DNA of 49,374 nucleotides, taken from an uncultured Dysosmobacter sp. Its GTDB lineage: Bacteria; Bacillota; Clostridia; Oscillospirales; Oscillospiraceae. Every line of letters begins with the position of its first letter. Position 1 is the first letter of the stretch. The notes beneath the pieces are model-generated. The model was given only the letters and a program-made list of their open reading frames with translations, was not told the origin of the DNA and searched no databases. Shown here piece after piece: positions 14,534 to 25,066 of the stretch. Location of the stretch: positions 1 to 49,374 of the forward strand of contig NZ_CANRKH010000021.1 in assembly GCF_947631165.1 (NCBI RefSeq), in the 5' to 3' direction. A program made the translations under genes and the position numbers.

Positions 14534-15544
14534 ATGTATCATGAATACTTTCACGGGACGCACTATGAGATCGGATTTCGATGGGGCGCCCTGTTGGCTG
14601 AACGCGGCAATTTTATTTTGGATCACATCGGTTTCCCGATCACACCTGAACGAGCGGCATTTTCAGATTCCTGTATTCCCGTCTATCAGGCGTACTTCCC
14701 TGAAATACTGGAAGAGATCCGGGGGATCTCGGATGGACAGGGCTGTGATATAAAGGCCCTTCAGGCGTTTCTCTTCAGTATGTATGCCATGCCGCCGGCA
14801 TGTCACTGCTCTTGCCTGGCTGTTTCCAACGGCAGACAGATCCTCTTTGGGCGAAACAGCGATTTTCTGACGGAGCTTGAAACGAGCAACATGAATGTGA
14901 TCTATGGATTCACGTCAAGCGGCTATTCCTTCACCGGAAATACCACCGCTTTCGTTCAAATGGAGGACGGTGTCAACGAGCACGGATTGGCGGTGGGCCT
15001 GACGTCGGTCCAGCCGGTCTCCATCCGGCCCGGGATGAACGCGGGGTTGCTGCTTCGTTTCTTCCTTGAGACGTGTAAGACCACGAGGGAGGTCCTTGAG
15101 CGCATACAGAATATCCCCATCAGCTCCGCCCAGACATTCACGATAGCGGACGCGGCGGGGGAGATCGTGGTAGTGGAATGCTGTTCGGACGGGGCGGCGT
15201 TCCTGCGGCCCTCTGACCGGCAGCCGTATGTCTGCGCGGTCAATCAATACCATGCGGCGGCCATGGAGCCATTCCGCAGTCCGGGCATCGACGATTGGCA
15301 GGCGGGAGCACGCTATGAGACCCTGGTGAAGGCGCTGGACCGGTTTGCCGGAGAAATGACGGTTGGAAACGCGGCGGACATCCTATCGGGCAGGCATGGC
15401 TTTTTGTGCCAGTATGATCGAAAGGCGGGAAGAGATACGGTGTGGTCGGTCATTTACGATCTGAAGAAAAAGGTCATATTCCGCGTGGGAGGAAATCCTT
15501 CCCGGCACGCGTTCCAGCAGGATAGCCGATTCCGTATCTTGTGA
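14534..15544 (+). CDS. C45/acyl-CoA:6-APA acyltransferase-like Ntn hydrolase
   Basis: A 336-residue cytoplasmic protein of the acyltransferase/choloylglycine-hydrolase Ntn group. The N-terminal part (about 1-90) is the pro-segment seen in C45 peptidases, with GTHYEIGFRWGALLAE; a cleavage and catalytic site is expected at HCSCLAV (Cys92 or Cys94), followed by ILFGRNSDF, GVNEHGLAVGLT and SSAQTFTIADAAGEIVVVE. These enzymes cut C-N bonds in linear amides or transfer acyl groups, and the substrate is generally unknown. AAAGGAG nine bases before the ATG fixes the start at 14534. A terminator shared with purB follows. There is no signal peptide. Confidence 0.82.
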   Translation: MYHEYFHGTHYEIGFRWGALLAERGNFILDHIGFPITPERAAFSDSCIPVYQAYFPEILEEIRGISDGQGCDIKALQAFLFSMYAMPPACHCSCLAVSNGRQILFGRNSDFLTELETSNMNVIYGFTSSGYSFTGNTTAFVQMEDGVNEHGLAVGLTSVQPVSIRPGMNAGLLLRFFLETCKTTREVLERIQNIPISSAQTFTIADAAGEIVVVECCSDGAAFLRPSDRQPYVCAVNQYHAAAMEPFRSPGIDDWQAGARYETLVKALDRFAGEMTVGNAADILSGRHGFLCQYDRKAGRDTVWSVIYDLKKKVIFRVGGNPSRHAFQQDSRFRIL

Positions 15545-15580
15545 CGGCGATGCCCGCTGGCCCGGTGAAAAACGAACATC

Positions 15581-15612
15581 AAAGGGGCGGGGCCGTATGG
15601 CCCCGCCCCTTT
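15581..15612. terminator. Shared terminator of the amidase gene and purB
   Basis: A 14-bp perfect stem (15581-15594 with 15599-15612) and a GTAT loop between converging genes. T-runs are poor on both sides. Confidence 0.7.
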
Positions 15613-15626
15613 GGATCGGGCAGTAT

Positions 15627-17045
15627 TTACAGATTGATCTCTGGCTTTTCCGCAGCGGCGTCCGCCAGCAGCGGCTCCACCTGGGCCAGGAACGCTTCCA
15701 CCTGTTCTGGGCAGCGGCCGATGTAGGCGCTGGGGGCCAGCACGGCCTCCATCTCCGCCTCGGTCATGCCGAAAGCAGGCTCCGCCGCCAGGCGGCGCAG
15801 CAGGTCGCACTTCTCGCCCTCTTTCATTTTGGCCGTGGCGGCCATGGAGCAGGTGCGGATGATCTCGTGAAGCTCCTGGCGGTCGCCGCCCCGCTTCACG
15901 GCCTCCATCATCAGGTTCTCCGTGGCGATGAAGGGCAGATACTCCCGCACCGCGGCGTCCACCACCTTCTCGTTGACGTGGAGACCGTCGGTGACATTTT
16001 GGGCCAGGCGCAAAATGGCGTCGGCGCAGAGAAAACCCTCCGGCATGGACAGCCGTCGGTTGGCGGAGTCGTCCAGCGTCCGCTCCAGCCACTGGACGGA
16101 GGCAGTCATAGGGGCGTTTATGGCGTCGGCCATCAAATAGCGGCTGAGGGCGCAGATGCGCTCGGACCGCATGGGATTGCGCTTGTAGGCCATGGCGGAG
16201 GACCCGATCTGGTTCTTCTCGAATGGCTCCTCCACCTGCCGGTCGTGCTGGAGCAGGCGGATGTCGTTTGCCATCCGGTAGCAGCTCTGGGCGATGGAGC
16301 TGAGACAATTCAAGATGCGGCTGTCCACCTTTCGGGGATAGGTCTGGCCGCAGACGGGGAAGCACTTGTCAAAGCCGAACTCGGAGCTGATTTTTCGATT
16401 CATCTCGTCGATCTTTCCGCCGTCGCCTTCGAACAGGTCCATAAAGCTGGCCTCGGTGCCGGTGGTGCCCCGGCAGCCCAGGAACTTCATATTCGCCAGC
16501 ACGAAATCCAGCTCCTCCAGGTCCGCCAGCAGGTCCTGCATCCACAGCGTGGCCCGCTTGCCCACCGTCACCAGTTGGGCGGGCTGGTAGTGGGTGTATC
16601 CCAGGGTAGGAGTGGCCTTGTATTGCGCCGCGAACTTGGAGAGGTTCGCCAGCACGGCGATCAGCTGGCCCCGGAGATACCGCAGGCCCTCCCGGTAGAT
16701 GATGAGGTCCGCGTTGTCGGTGACATAGCAGCTGGTGGCCCCCAGGTGGATGATGCCCGCGGCGGAAGGAGCCGCCTTGCCGTAGGTGTAGACATGGGCC
16801 ATCACGTCATGGCGGACTTCCTTCTCCCGCTGGGCGGCCATTTCATAGTCGATGTCGGTGAGGTGGGCCTCCAGCTCCGCCACCTGCTCGCTGGTGACAG
16901 GCAGGCCCAGCTCGTGCTCCGCCCGGGCCAGGGCTACCCACAGCCGCCGCCAGGTCTGGATGCGCATATCGGCGGAGAACAGGTGCAGCATGAAGGGAGA
17001 GGCGTACCGGGACGCCAGGGGGGATTCGTAACGGTCTTTAGACAT
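15627..17045 (-). CDS. purB: Adenylosuccinate lyase
   Basis: A 472-residue fumarase/aspartase-superfamily enzyme. It catalyses two purine steps: SAICAR to AICAR plus fumarate, and adenylosuccinate to AMP plus fumarate. Visible marks: the substrate-binding IIHLGATSCYVTDNAD with TLGYTHYQPAQLVT (catalytic His) and the signature loop SSAMAYKRNPMRSE. The AYKRNP form, instead of PHKRNP, is the subtype shared by animals and many clostridia. The start at 17045 has GGAAAGGG nine bases upstream. purA lies directly upstream on the same strand (123 bases), so the last two steps of AMP synthesis are paired. No purine riboswitch or PurR box was recognised between them. Confidence 0.95.
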   Translation of the reverse strand: MSKDRYESPLASRYASPFMLHLFSADMRIQTWRRLWVALARAEHELGLPVTSEQVAELEAHLTDIDYEMAAQREKEVRHDVMAHVYTYGKAAPSAAGIIHLGATSCYVTDNADLIIYREGLRYLRGQLIAVLANLSKFAAQYKATPTLGYTHYQPAQLVTVGKRATLWMQDLLADLEELDFVLANMKFLGCRGTTGTEASFMDLFEGDGGKIDEMNRKISSEFGFDKCFPVCGQTYPRKVDSRILNCLSSIAQSCYRMANDIRLLQHDRQVEEPFEKNQIGSSAMAYKRNPMRSERICALSRYLMADAINAPMTASVQWLERTLDDSANRRLSMPEGFLCADAILRLAQNVTDGLHVNEKVVDAAVREYLPFIATENLMMEAVKRGGDRQELHEIIRTCSMAATAKMKEGEKCDLLRRLAAEPAFGMTEAEMEAVLAPSAYIGRCPEQVEAFLAQVEPLLADAAAEKPEINL

Positions 17046-17095
17046 AAGAACGACCCTTTCCAATAGTTCGAGATGAAAAAGCGCAGAGTGAAGAT

Positions 17096-17130
17096 AGAGG
17101 AGAAGCTCCTCTCTTTATGCGGTACCGCAT
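17096..17130 (-). terminator. Hairpins between purA and purB
   Basis: A 7-bp stem (17096-17102 with 17106-17112) and a 14-bp palindrome ATGCGGTACCGCAT (17117-17130) sit in the gap downstream of purA. The T-run is poor, so this may be a weak terminator or processing site instead. Confidence 0.4.
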
Positions 17131-17168
17131 AAACCGGCAAGCGCAATTTGTGGGCTACTGCGTTACGC

Positions 17169-18443
17169 TTATCGGAGAATGATGGCGTCCCGCTCCGGCC
17201 CCACGGATACGTAGGTGATCCGGCAGCCGATCTCTCTTTCCACGTATTCCACGTACTTTCGAGCGGCTTCGGGCAGATCCTCCCATTTCCGCACGCCGGA
17301 AATGTCGCACTGCCAGCCGTCCAGATATTCCTCCACCGGCTTCGCGTCAGGCAGGATGGCGGGGAAGGGGAACTCGTCGATCTGCTCCCCGTTCAGCTCA
17401 TAGTGGGCGCAGACGGGGATCTTGTCCATGTAGCTCAGCACGTCCAGCTTGGTCAGGGCGATGTCGGTCGCTCCCTGGCACTGGATGCCGTAGCGGGTCG
17501 CCACGATGTCGATGGGACCAACCCTGCGGGGCCGTCCCGTCTTGGCGCCGTACTCAAAGCCCGCCTCGCGCAGCTTGTCCGCCCGCTCGCCGAACCACTC
17601 GCAGGTGAAGGGCCCCTCGCCTACGCAGGAGGAATAGGCCTTCACCACGCCCACGATCTTGTCCAGCTTGGCCTCGGGGAAGCCGGAGCCCACGGGGGCG
17701 TAGGCGGCGATAGGATTGGAGGAGGTGGTGTAGGGATAGATGCCGTAGTCCAGGTCCCGCAGGGAACCCAGCTGGGCCTCGAACAGGATGGATTTGCCCT
17801 CCCGCTGGGCCTTCCGCAGGAAAGCGCCGGTATCGCAGATGAAGGGCTTGATCTTCTCACCGAAGTCCGCGGCCCACTGCTTCAGGTCCTCCATGGTGTA
17901 GGGCTTGGCGCCGTAGACCTTCTCCAGCGTCAGGTTCTTCCACTCCAGAATGCCCTCCAGATGCTCCCACAGCTTGTCCGGATACAGCAGCTCGCCGGCC
18001 ATGACGGTCTTTTTCTGGAATTTATCGGAGTAGAAGGGGGCGATGCCCTGCTTGGTGGAGCCGTACTTCTTATCCGCCAGGCGGGCCTCCTCCAGGCCGT
18101 CCAGCTCCCGGTGCCAGGGCAGCAGCAGGGATGCCCGGTCGCTGATCTTCAGATTCTCCGGTGTGATGGCCACCCCCTTGGCAGCTACGTCCTGGATTTC
18201 CGTCCACAGATTTTCACAGTCCAGGGCCACGCCGTTGCCTAGAACGTTCACCACGTCTGGACGGAAAATACCGGAGGGCAGCAGGTGAAGGGCGAACTTG
18301 CCCCGCTCGTTGACGACGGTGTGTCCGGCGTTGCCGCCGCCCTGATAGCGGACGACCACGTCGTAATCGCTGGTCAGCAGGTCCACCATGCGGCCCTTGC
18401 CCTCGTCGCCCCAGTTGATGCCTACAATGGCGCAATTTGACAT
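17169..18443 (-). CDS. purA: Adenylosuccinate synthetase
   Basis: A 424-residue GTP-dependent enzyme joining IMP and aspartate to make adenylosuccinate, the first committed step to AMP. Length is normal. The P-loop signature is GINWGDEGKGRMVDLLT near the N-terminus, followed by YQGGGNAGHTVV, and the C-terminal region has GPERDAIIL. The usual GAQWGDEGKGK appears here as GINWGDEGKGR, a mild variation. GGGAGG nine bases before the ATG at 18443 fixes the start. The mRNA leader appears to be about 220 bases long and carries the R2 repeat right up to the ribosome site. Its substrate then passes to PurB, encoded next. Confidence 0.95.
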   Translation of the reverse strand: MSNCAIVGINWGDEGKGRMVDLLTSDYDVVVRYQGGGNAGHTVVNERGKFALHLLPSGIFRPDVVNVLGNGVALDCENLWTEIQDVAAKGVAITPENLKISDRASLLLPWHRELDGLEEARLADKKYGSTKQGIAPFYSDKFQKKTVMAGELLYPDKLWEHLEGILEWKNLTLEKVYGAKPYTMEDLKQWAADFGEKIKPFICDTGAFLRKAQREGKSILFEAQLGSLRDLDYGIYPYTTSSNPIAAYAPVGSGFPEAKLDKIVGVVKAYSSCVGEGPFTCEWFGERADKLREAGFEYGAKTGRPRRVGPIDIVATRYGIQCQGATDIALTKLDVLSYMDKIPVCAHYELNGEQIDEFPFPAILPDAKPVEEYLDGWQCDISGVRKWEDLPEAARKYVEYVEREIGCRITYVSVGPERDAIILR

Positions 18444-18467
18444 TTCAAAAAACCTCCCGGTTTGGGA

Positions 18468-18625
18468 ACCTGTACCGATGGGCGCTGCACACCGTCCGGA
18501 CGGGCCTTTTCCCACCGCTCTGCGTTGTTTCTCCTTGAAATACACGAAGTATTCCCGCGTCGAAACGCCTTGACCGGCGGGAAAATCCCTCGCCCATCCG
18601 GCATCCCTCGCCTATCGGTACAGGT
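18468..18625 (+). repeat. R2 inverted-repeat element, copy a (in the purA leader)
   Basis: A 158-base element bounded by a perfect 12-bp inverted repeat, ACCTGTACCGAT (18468-18479) with ATCGGTACAGGT (18614-18625). Its body matches the reverse complement of 35963-36116 over most of its length, for example GGGCCTTTTCCC, TCCTTGAAATACAC and CTCGCCCATCCGGCAT. The terminal arms of the two copies differ in sequence but still pair. It lies between the purA promoter and the purA ribosome site. Confidence 0.8.
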
Positions 18626-18671
18626 CCTGGTTTTGCACAAACAGGATGGACCGCAAGGCCCAACCTATCAT

Positions 18672-18700
18672 ATTATACCGGCACTTTTCCCATAAGTAAA
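18672..18700 (-). promoter_or_regulatory. Sigma-A promoter of purA
   Basis: On the minus strand TTTACT (18700-18695) and a perfect TATAAT (18677-18672) are 17 bases apart. A start near 18665 would give a leader of about 220 bases containing R2. Confidence 0.75.
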
Positions 18701-18817
18701 GAGCAAACTTGTTATACCGGCAATAAACGCCTCTAATAGGTCGGCCTATTCCTCCCGCCGACCCGGCGGCATTCGCGGCAAAACTGTCAAAACCCGCTTC
18801 CAAAATTCGACGGCTTG

Positions 18818-18826
18818 TGATATACT
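18818..18826 (+). promoter_or_regulatory. Extended -10 promoter of the DUF1846 gene
   Basis: TGATATACT (18818-18826) is an extended -10; the -35 region is poor (TTCCAA, 17 bases upstream). It lies 40 bases before the start codon. Confidence 0.6.
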
Positions 18827-18865
18827 ATCTCGGGATTTGAGAGAACAGAGAAAAGGGGAGTACAT

Positions 18866-20350
18866 ATGGCAGCTATTGGCTTCGACAATCAAAAATATCT
18901 CACCACGCAATCAGAGCAGATCAAGCGCCGCATCGCCCAGTTCGGCGGCAAGCTGTATCTGGAATTCGGCGGCAAGCTGTTTGACGATTACCACGCCTCC
19001 CGGGTCCTGCCTGGCTTTGAGCCGGACAGCAAGATCCGGATGCTCCAGCAGCTGAAGGACGATGTGGAGATCGTCATCGCCATCAACGCTGCGGACATCG
19101 AAAAGAACAAGGTCCGGGGGGATCTGGGCATCACCTATGACGACGATGTGCTGCGCCTCATCGACATTTTTCGGGGCATGGACCTGTATGTGGGCAGCGT
19201 GGTGCTGACCCGGTACAGCGGCCAGGCCGCCGCCGACGCTTTTTTGAAGCGCCTGAAGGTCCTGGGCATCCGCTGCTTCCGCCACTATCCCATCGCGGGC
19301 TATCCCTCCGACGTTCCCCACATCGTCAGCGACGAGGGCTTGGGGAAAAACGACTATATCGAGACGACCCGCTCCCTGATCGTGGTGACGGCCCCCGGCC
19401 CCGGCAGCGGCAAAATGGCCACCTGCCTCAGTCAGCTGTACCACGACTACAAGCGGGGCATCCGGGCGGGCTACGCCAAGTTCGAGACCTTCCCCATCTG
19501 GAACCTGCCCCTGAAGCATCCGGTGAACCTGGCCTACGAGGCCGCCACGGCGGACCTGAACGACGTGAACATGATCGATCCCTTCCACCTGGAGGCATAC
19601 GGAAAGACCGCCGTGAACTACAACCGGGACGTGGAGATATTCCCGGTACTGAACGCCATCTTCGAAAAGATCCAGGGAACGTCCCCCTATCGTTCCCCTA
19701 CCGATATGGGGGTCAATATGGCTGGGAACTGCATCGTGGACGACGCAGTCTGCTGTGCCGCTTCCCGCCAGGAGATCCTGCGCCGCTACTACAACGCCTG
19801 TGTGGAGCGCCTTCAGGGCAAGGCGGGGGACGAGCCGGTGCGGAAGCTGGAGCTGGTGATGCAGCAGGGAGGCGTGACCCCGGATATCTGCCCGGCGGTG
19901 TCCGCCGCCCTTACCAAGGCAGAGACCACCGGCGCGCCCGCCGCGGCCATGGTCCTGCCGGACGGACGGGTCGTCACCGGCCGCACGTCGGAGACCCTGG
20001 GCGCCGCCTCGGCCCTGCTGCTCAACGCATTGAAGGCGGTGGGCGGCATCGATGACCACTTCGAGCTGATCTCCGCCCAGGTGCTGGAGCCGGTGTGCGA
20101 TCTCAAGACCCGCTATCTGGGCCACCGCAATCCCCGTCTCCACACCGACGAGGTGCTGATGGCCCTCACCATCTCCGCTCTGACCAATCCTCTGGCGGAG
20201 ATGGCCCAGCAGCAGCTTCCCAAGCTGCGGGGCTGCGACGCCCATTTCTCCGTGGTCCTCAGCGATGTGGACGACAGGCTGCTGAAGCGGCTGGGCGTCA
20301 ACGTCAGCTGCGAGCCGCGGTATGAGACGAAGAAGCTGTATCACAAGTGA
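18866..20350 (+). CDS. DUF1846 domain-containing protein
   Basis: A 494-residue cytoplasmic protein of the DUF1846 family (PF08903), widespread in Firmicutes and of unknown biochemical role. The family start (AIGFDNQKYLTTQSEQIKRRI...FGGKLYLEFGGKLFDDYHASRVLPGF) is intact, and it has a Gly-rich phosphate-loop-like VTAPGPGSGKMATCLSQLY around residues 170-188. The C-terminal half keeps SPTDMGVNMAG and TDEVLMALTISALTNP. Length matches the family. AGGGGAG upstream supports the ATG. It has its own promoter and terminator and so is a single-gene unit. A nucleotide-dependent function is suggested by the loop, but the reaction is unknown. Confidence 0.93.
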   Translation: MAAIGFDNQKYLTTQSEQIKRRIAQFGGKLYLEFGGKLFDDYHASRVLPGFEPDSKIRMLQQLKDDVEIVIAINAADIEKNKVRGDLGITYDDDVLRLIDIFRGMDLYVGSVVLTRYSGQAAADAFLKRLKVLGIRCFRHYPIAGYPSDVPHIVSDEGLGKNDYIETTRSLIVVTAPGPGSGKMATCLSQLYHDYKRGIRAGYAKFETFPIWNLPLKHPVNLAYEAATADLNDVNMIDPFHLEAYGKTAVNYNRDVEIFPVLNAIFEKIQGTSPYRSPTDMGVNMAGNCIVDDAVCCAASRQEILRRYYNACVERLQGKAGDEPVRKLELVMQQGGVTPDICPAVSAALTKAETTGAPAAAMVLPDGRVVTGRTSETLGAASALLLNALKAVGGIDDHFELISAQVLEPVCDLKTRYLGHRNPRLHTDEVLMALTISALTNPLAEMAQQQLPKLRGCDAHFSVVLSDVDDRLLKRLGVNVSCEPRYETKKLYHK

Positions 20351-20377
20351 TACGCGCGATCTGGATGCGGACCCGGG

Positions 20378-20407
20378 CAGGGCGGCCTTTGGCCGCCCTG
20401 TTTTTTT
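20378..20407 (+). terminator. Terminator of the DUF1846 gene
   Basis: A 10-bp perfect stem (20378-20387 with 20391-20400), TTT loop and T7. Confidence 0.95.
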
Positions 20408-20547
20408 GCCTGTGCAAAAATGCCAAGAAAACGTGAAAAAGTAATGCGTAATTTTACGCAACAGCAATTTAACTTTTCCTGAAAGCTGTTATAATGGACA
20501 GAGGATCCGCCGGACGCTCCGACGGAAGAACAGGAAGGGGTACATAC

Positions 20548-21573
20548 ATGGCGATCAAGGTAGGTATCAACGGCTTCGGCCGTATCGGGCGGGTTGCCCT
20601 GCGCATCATGGTGGAGCGCGGCTCCAGCAGCTATCAGATCTGCGGCATCAATCTGCGCAGCGCGGATCTGGATTATATGGTCTATCAGGTGAAATACGAC
20701 TCCGTGTTCCGCACCTTTACCGGCAGCGTGGAACATGACGAGCGGCACCTGATCATCAACGGCAAGAAGATCCGGGTCTACAGCGAGAGCGACGCCTCTC
20801 AGATCCCCTGGGACGACTGCGGCGCGGAGTACATCATCGAGTCCACCGGCGCCTACAACACCATGGAGAAAGCCAGCGTCCATCTGAACGGCGGCGCGAA
20901 GAAGGTCATCCTCTCCGCACCCTCCAAGGACGATGTGATGCCCACCTTTGTCATGGGAGTGAATCACAAACTGTACACGCCGGATATGAACGTGGTCTCC
21001 AACGCATCCTGCACCACCAACTGTCTGGCGCCCATGACCAAGGTCATCCACGACACCTTCGGCATCAAGCAGGCGCTGATGAGCACGATCCACGCCGCTA
21101 CCGCCAAGCAGAAGGCGGTGGACTCCCGGGCTGGCCGGGACTGGCGGACGGGCCGCAGCGTGATGGGCAATATCATCCCCTCCTCCACCGGCGCGGCCAA
21201 GGCGGTGGGCCAGGTCATCCCCGAGCTGAAGGGCCGCATGACCGGCATGAGCTTCCGGGTCCCTACCAACGACGTGTCCGTGGTGGACCTGACCGCCCGG
21301 CTGGTCAGTCCCGCCAGCTATCACGACGTGTGCGTTGCCATGGAGAACGCGGCCCGGAACAGCATGAAAGGCATCATTACCTGCACCAATGACCAGGTGG
21401 TCTCCTCCGACCTCACCGGTTTTTCCGAGACTTGTATCTTTGACGAGACAGCGGGCATCATGCTGGATGATGACTTTGTCAAGCTCATCGCCTGGTACGA
21501 CAACGAGTGGGGCTACAGCAACAAACTGCTGGATCTGATGGCCTACATGTACAGCGTGGATCATCAGGACTGA
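20548..21573 (+). CDS. gap: Glyceraldehyde-3-phosphate dehydrogenase
   Basis: A 341-residue GAPDH, converting glyceraldehyde-3-phosphate, phosphate and NAD(P)+ to 1,3-bisphosphoglycerate. The Rossmann start is INGFGRIGR; catalytic Cys155 lies in SNASCTTNC; the substrate loop is IHAATAKQKAVDSRAGRDWRTGR, closer to the E. coli/eukaryote type than to Bacillus GapA. The NAD-ribose Asp that normally follows IN at the end of the second strand is absent: the sequence reads GINLRSADLDY. AGGAAGGGG upstream supports 20548. It is not in a glycolytic operon; it has its own terminator. Glycolysis is the obvious role, but cofactor preference should not be assumed. Confidence 0.95.
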   Translation: MAIKVGINGFGRIGRVALRIMVERGSSSYQICGINLRSADLDYMVYQVKYDSVFRTFTGSVEHDERHLIINGKKIRVYSESDASQIPWDDCGAEYIIESTGAYNTMEKASVHLNGGAKKVILSAPSKDDVMPTFVMGVNHKLYTPDMNVVSNASCTTNCLAPMTKVIHDTFGIKQALMSTIHAATAKQKAVDSRAGRDWRTGRSVMGNIIPSSTGAAKAVGQVIPELKGRMTGMSFRVPTNDVSVVDLTARLVSPASYHDVCVAMENAARNSMKGIITCTNDQVVSSDLTGFSETCIFDETAGIMLDDDFVKLIAWYDNEWGYSNKLLDLMAYMYSVDHQD

Positions 21574-21615
21574 GCGCATATTGCCGGCGTACGGATCCTG
21601 AATAAGCATATATAA

Positions 21616-21654
21616 AGAGCGCGGCGTCCCCATAGTGGGCGCCGCGCTCTTTTC
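21616..21654 (+). terminator. Terminator after gap
   Basis: Arms 21616-21630 and 21637-21650 form a long GC stem followed by T4. Confidence 0.85.
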
Positions 21655-21695
21655 ACCGAAAAGGTAAATTCGGACTTTATGGCCCCGGAGAAATA

Positions 21696-21704
21696 TGGTA
21701 TAAT
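21696..21704 (+). promoter_or_regulatory. Extended -10 promoter upstream of tex
   Basis: TGGTATAAT (21696-21704), a perfect -10 with the TGn extension; the -35 is not clear. It would give a leader of about 205 bases. Confidence 0.6.
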
Positions 21705-21917
21705 AACTTGCTGTTTCTTTGAACAGGAACGAATGGTTTGCCGGGGCCGGAAGGGCCTGTAAATGTGGAAAAAGGACTTTCCGCCGGAAAAGCCGCCGCC
21801 TGTTCGGCGAAGCCGGCGAGACGGCGGAAAAAACAAGCGTGAGCAGGGGCCTTTGGCATCGCCTGCCTCTTCCGTGTTCTCTGTATCCCCTTACCACCTC
21901 ATCAGAAAGGAAGCACT

Positions 21918-24077
<2,160 letters not shown>

Positions 24078-24086
24078 ACGAAAACA

Positions 24087-24120
24087 GGGTCCCGGGCCAT
24101 CGGCCCGGGACCCTCTTCTT
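24087..24120. terminator. Bidirectional terminator after tex and the anti-sigma gene
   Basis: A 12-bp perfect stem (24087-24098 with 24102-24113) between converging genes, with TCTTCTT on the right and an A-rich left flank. Confidence 0.85.
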
Positions 24121-24142
24121 CAATTGCCGTTTATTTGGCTGC

Positions 24143-25066
24143 CTAGCCTGCGGCGGGATCGATGACCACGATGCAGCAAAGCTCCGTAGTGGCCTCCTGG
24201 CTGGGGGACGGCTCCTGGGCGCAGCCCAGCTCCTGAAGGAGCCGCTGGAAGTCCGCCTGTTCCATGGCGTAGCCGGTGCCGGTGATCTCCGGCTGGAGGG
24301 CGTTGGAATAGGGCTTGCCGGCAAAGCCGTCCAGAGAGTTGCCTGCCTGCTCCGCGGTGAGGCGGGCGGTGGCGGCAAACACCACATTCTCGTATTCGGC
24401 CCAAGCCGCCGCCTCTTCCGGCGATTCCAGCGCGGCGTCCAGCTCTTCCGGCGCGGCTGCCGGTTCATCCGCCGCGGTAACCTGGGGCGCAGCCGCTGGC
24501 TCCTCCGGTGCGGCTTTCTGCTGAGCATCCTCGGCGGGGGCGTTCTGCCCGGTGAACCGCATGGCAGGCTCCGGCACCTCCGGCTCTCTGTCAGCCTCCA
24601 CGATTTCCATGGCGTTGTCGTAAGAGGCCCCGTACAGGCTCTGGACGCCGGTGCTGTCGCTGGCAGTGTCGGCGGCTTCCGTGCTGGCAGGGGCTTCTGT
24701 ACAGGCAGCCTCCATAGCCGGGGAGGCGGATTCCGCCTTCCAGCCGCCCTGGAAGCCCACGCCCCGGACCAGCGCCACGATGGCGCAGCAGGCGGCAAGA
24801 GAGACCGCAAGCTGCCTCCAGCGCCGTTTCCGGGGCACTTTTTCAGCGGCCCGCACTGCGGCCATCACATTGTCCGCGAAGCCATCCGGCACCTCCGTCT
24901 CCTCCGCGGTGGGAAAGGCGGCCCGCAGGGCCAGCGCGTCGTCCACATAGGCCTGGCAGCCGGGGCAGATATCCAGGTGATCCCGGACGCGGGCCATGTC
25001 CGCGGCTTCCAGTTCGCCGTCCACGTACAGGTCCAGCAGGGCCGCGTATTCGTCACAATATTTCAT
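24143..25066 (-). CDS. Membrane anti-sigma factor with zinc-binding N-terminus
   Basis: A 307-residue protein. Residues 1-50 are a zinc anti-sigma (zf-HC2/ZAS) domain with His30-x3-Cys34-x2-Cys37 (HLDICPGC). A single membrane span follows a basic cluster (about 81-104, RKRRWRQLAVSLAACCAIVALV). The outer part is long, rich in Ala, Pro and Glu (about 115-225, flexible), and ends in a small folded region of about 80 residues. The start overlaps the sigma gene by four bases, so they are coupled. It should hold the ECF sigma factor at the membrane until a signal triggers release, possibly by proteolysis; the signal is unknown. Confidence 0.85.
   Translation of the reverse strand: MKYCDEYAALLDLYVDGELEAADMARVRDHLDICPGCQAYVDDALALRAAFPTAEETEVPDGFADNVMAAVRAAEKVPRKRRWRQLAVSLAACCAIVALVRGVGFQGGWKAESASPAMEAACTEAPASTEAADTASDSTGVQSLYGASYDNAMEIVEADREPEVPEPAMRFTGQNAPAEDAQQKAAPEEPAAAPQVTAADEPAAAPEELDAALESPEEAAAWAEYENVVFAATARLTAEQAGNSLDGFAGKPYSNALQPEITGTGYAMEQADFQRLLQELGCAQEPSPSQEATTELCCIVVIDPAAG

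Larger units (their letters stand above)
21574..21917. other. Intergenic region between gap and tex
   Basis: A 344-base gap with a terminator, an extended -10 promoter and a roughly 210-base GC-rich leader before tex. Short ORFs in the leader lack ribosome sites. No repeat family of this window was found here. Confidence 0.5.

Noticed and set aside
15581..15625. Possible sixth R1 copy, because TTTGGAT follows a GC hairpin
   Set aside because: Only one hairpin is present and the sequence continues into purB; the match is most likely chance.
17046..18865. Purine riboswitch or PurR box upstream of purB/purA
   Set aside because: Looked for because of the purine genes; no purine-riboswitch core or tandem PurR boxes could be recognised in the gaps.
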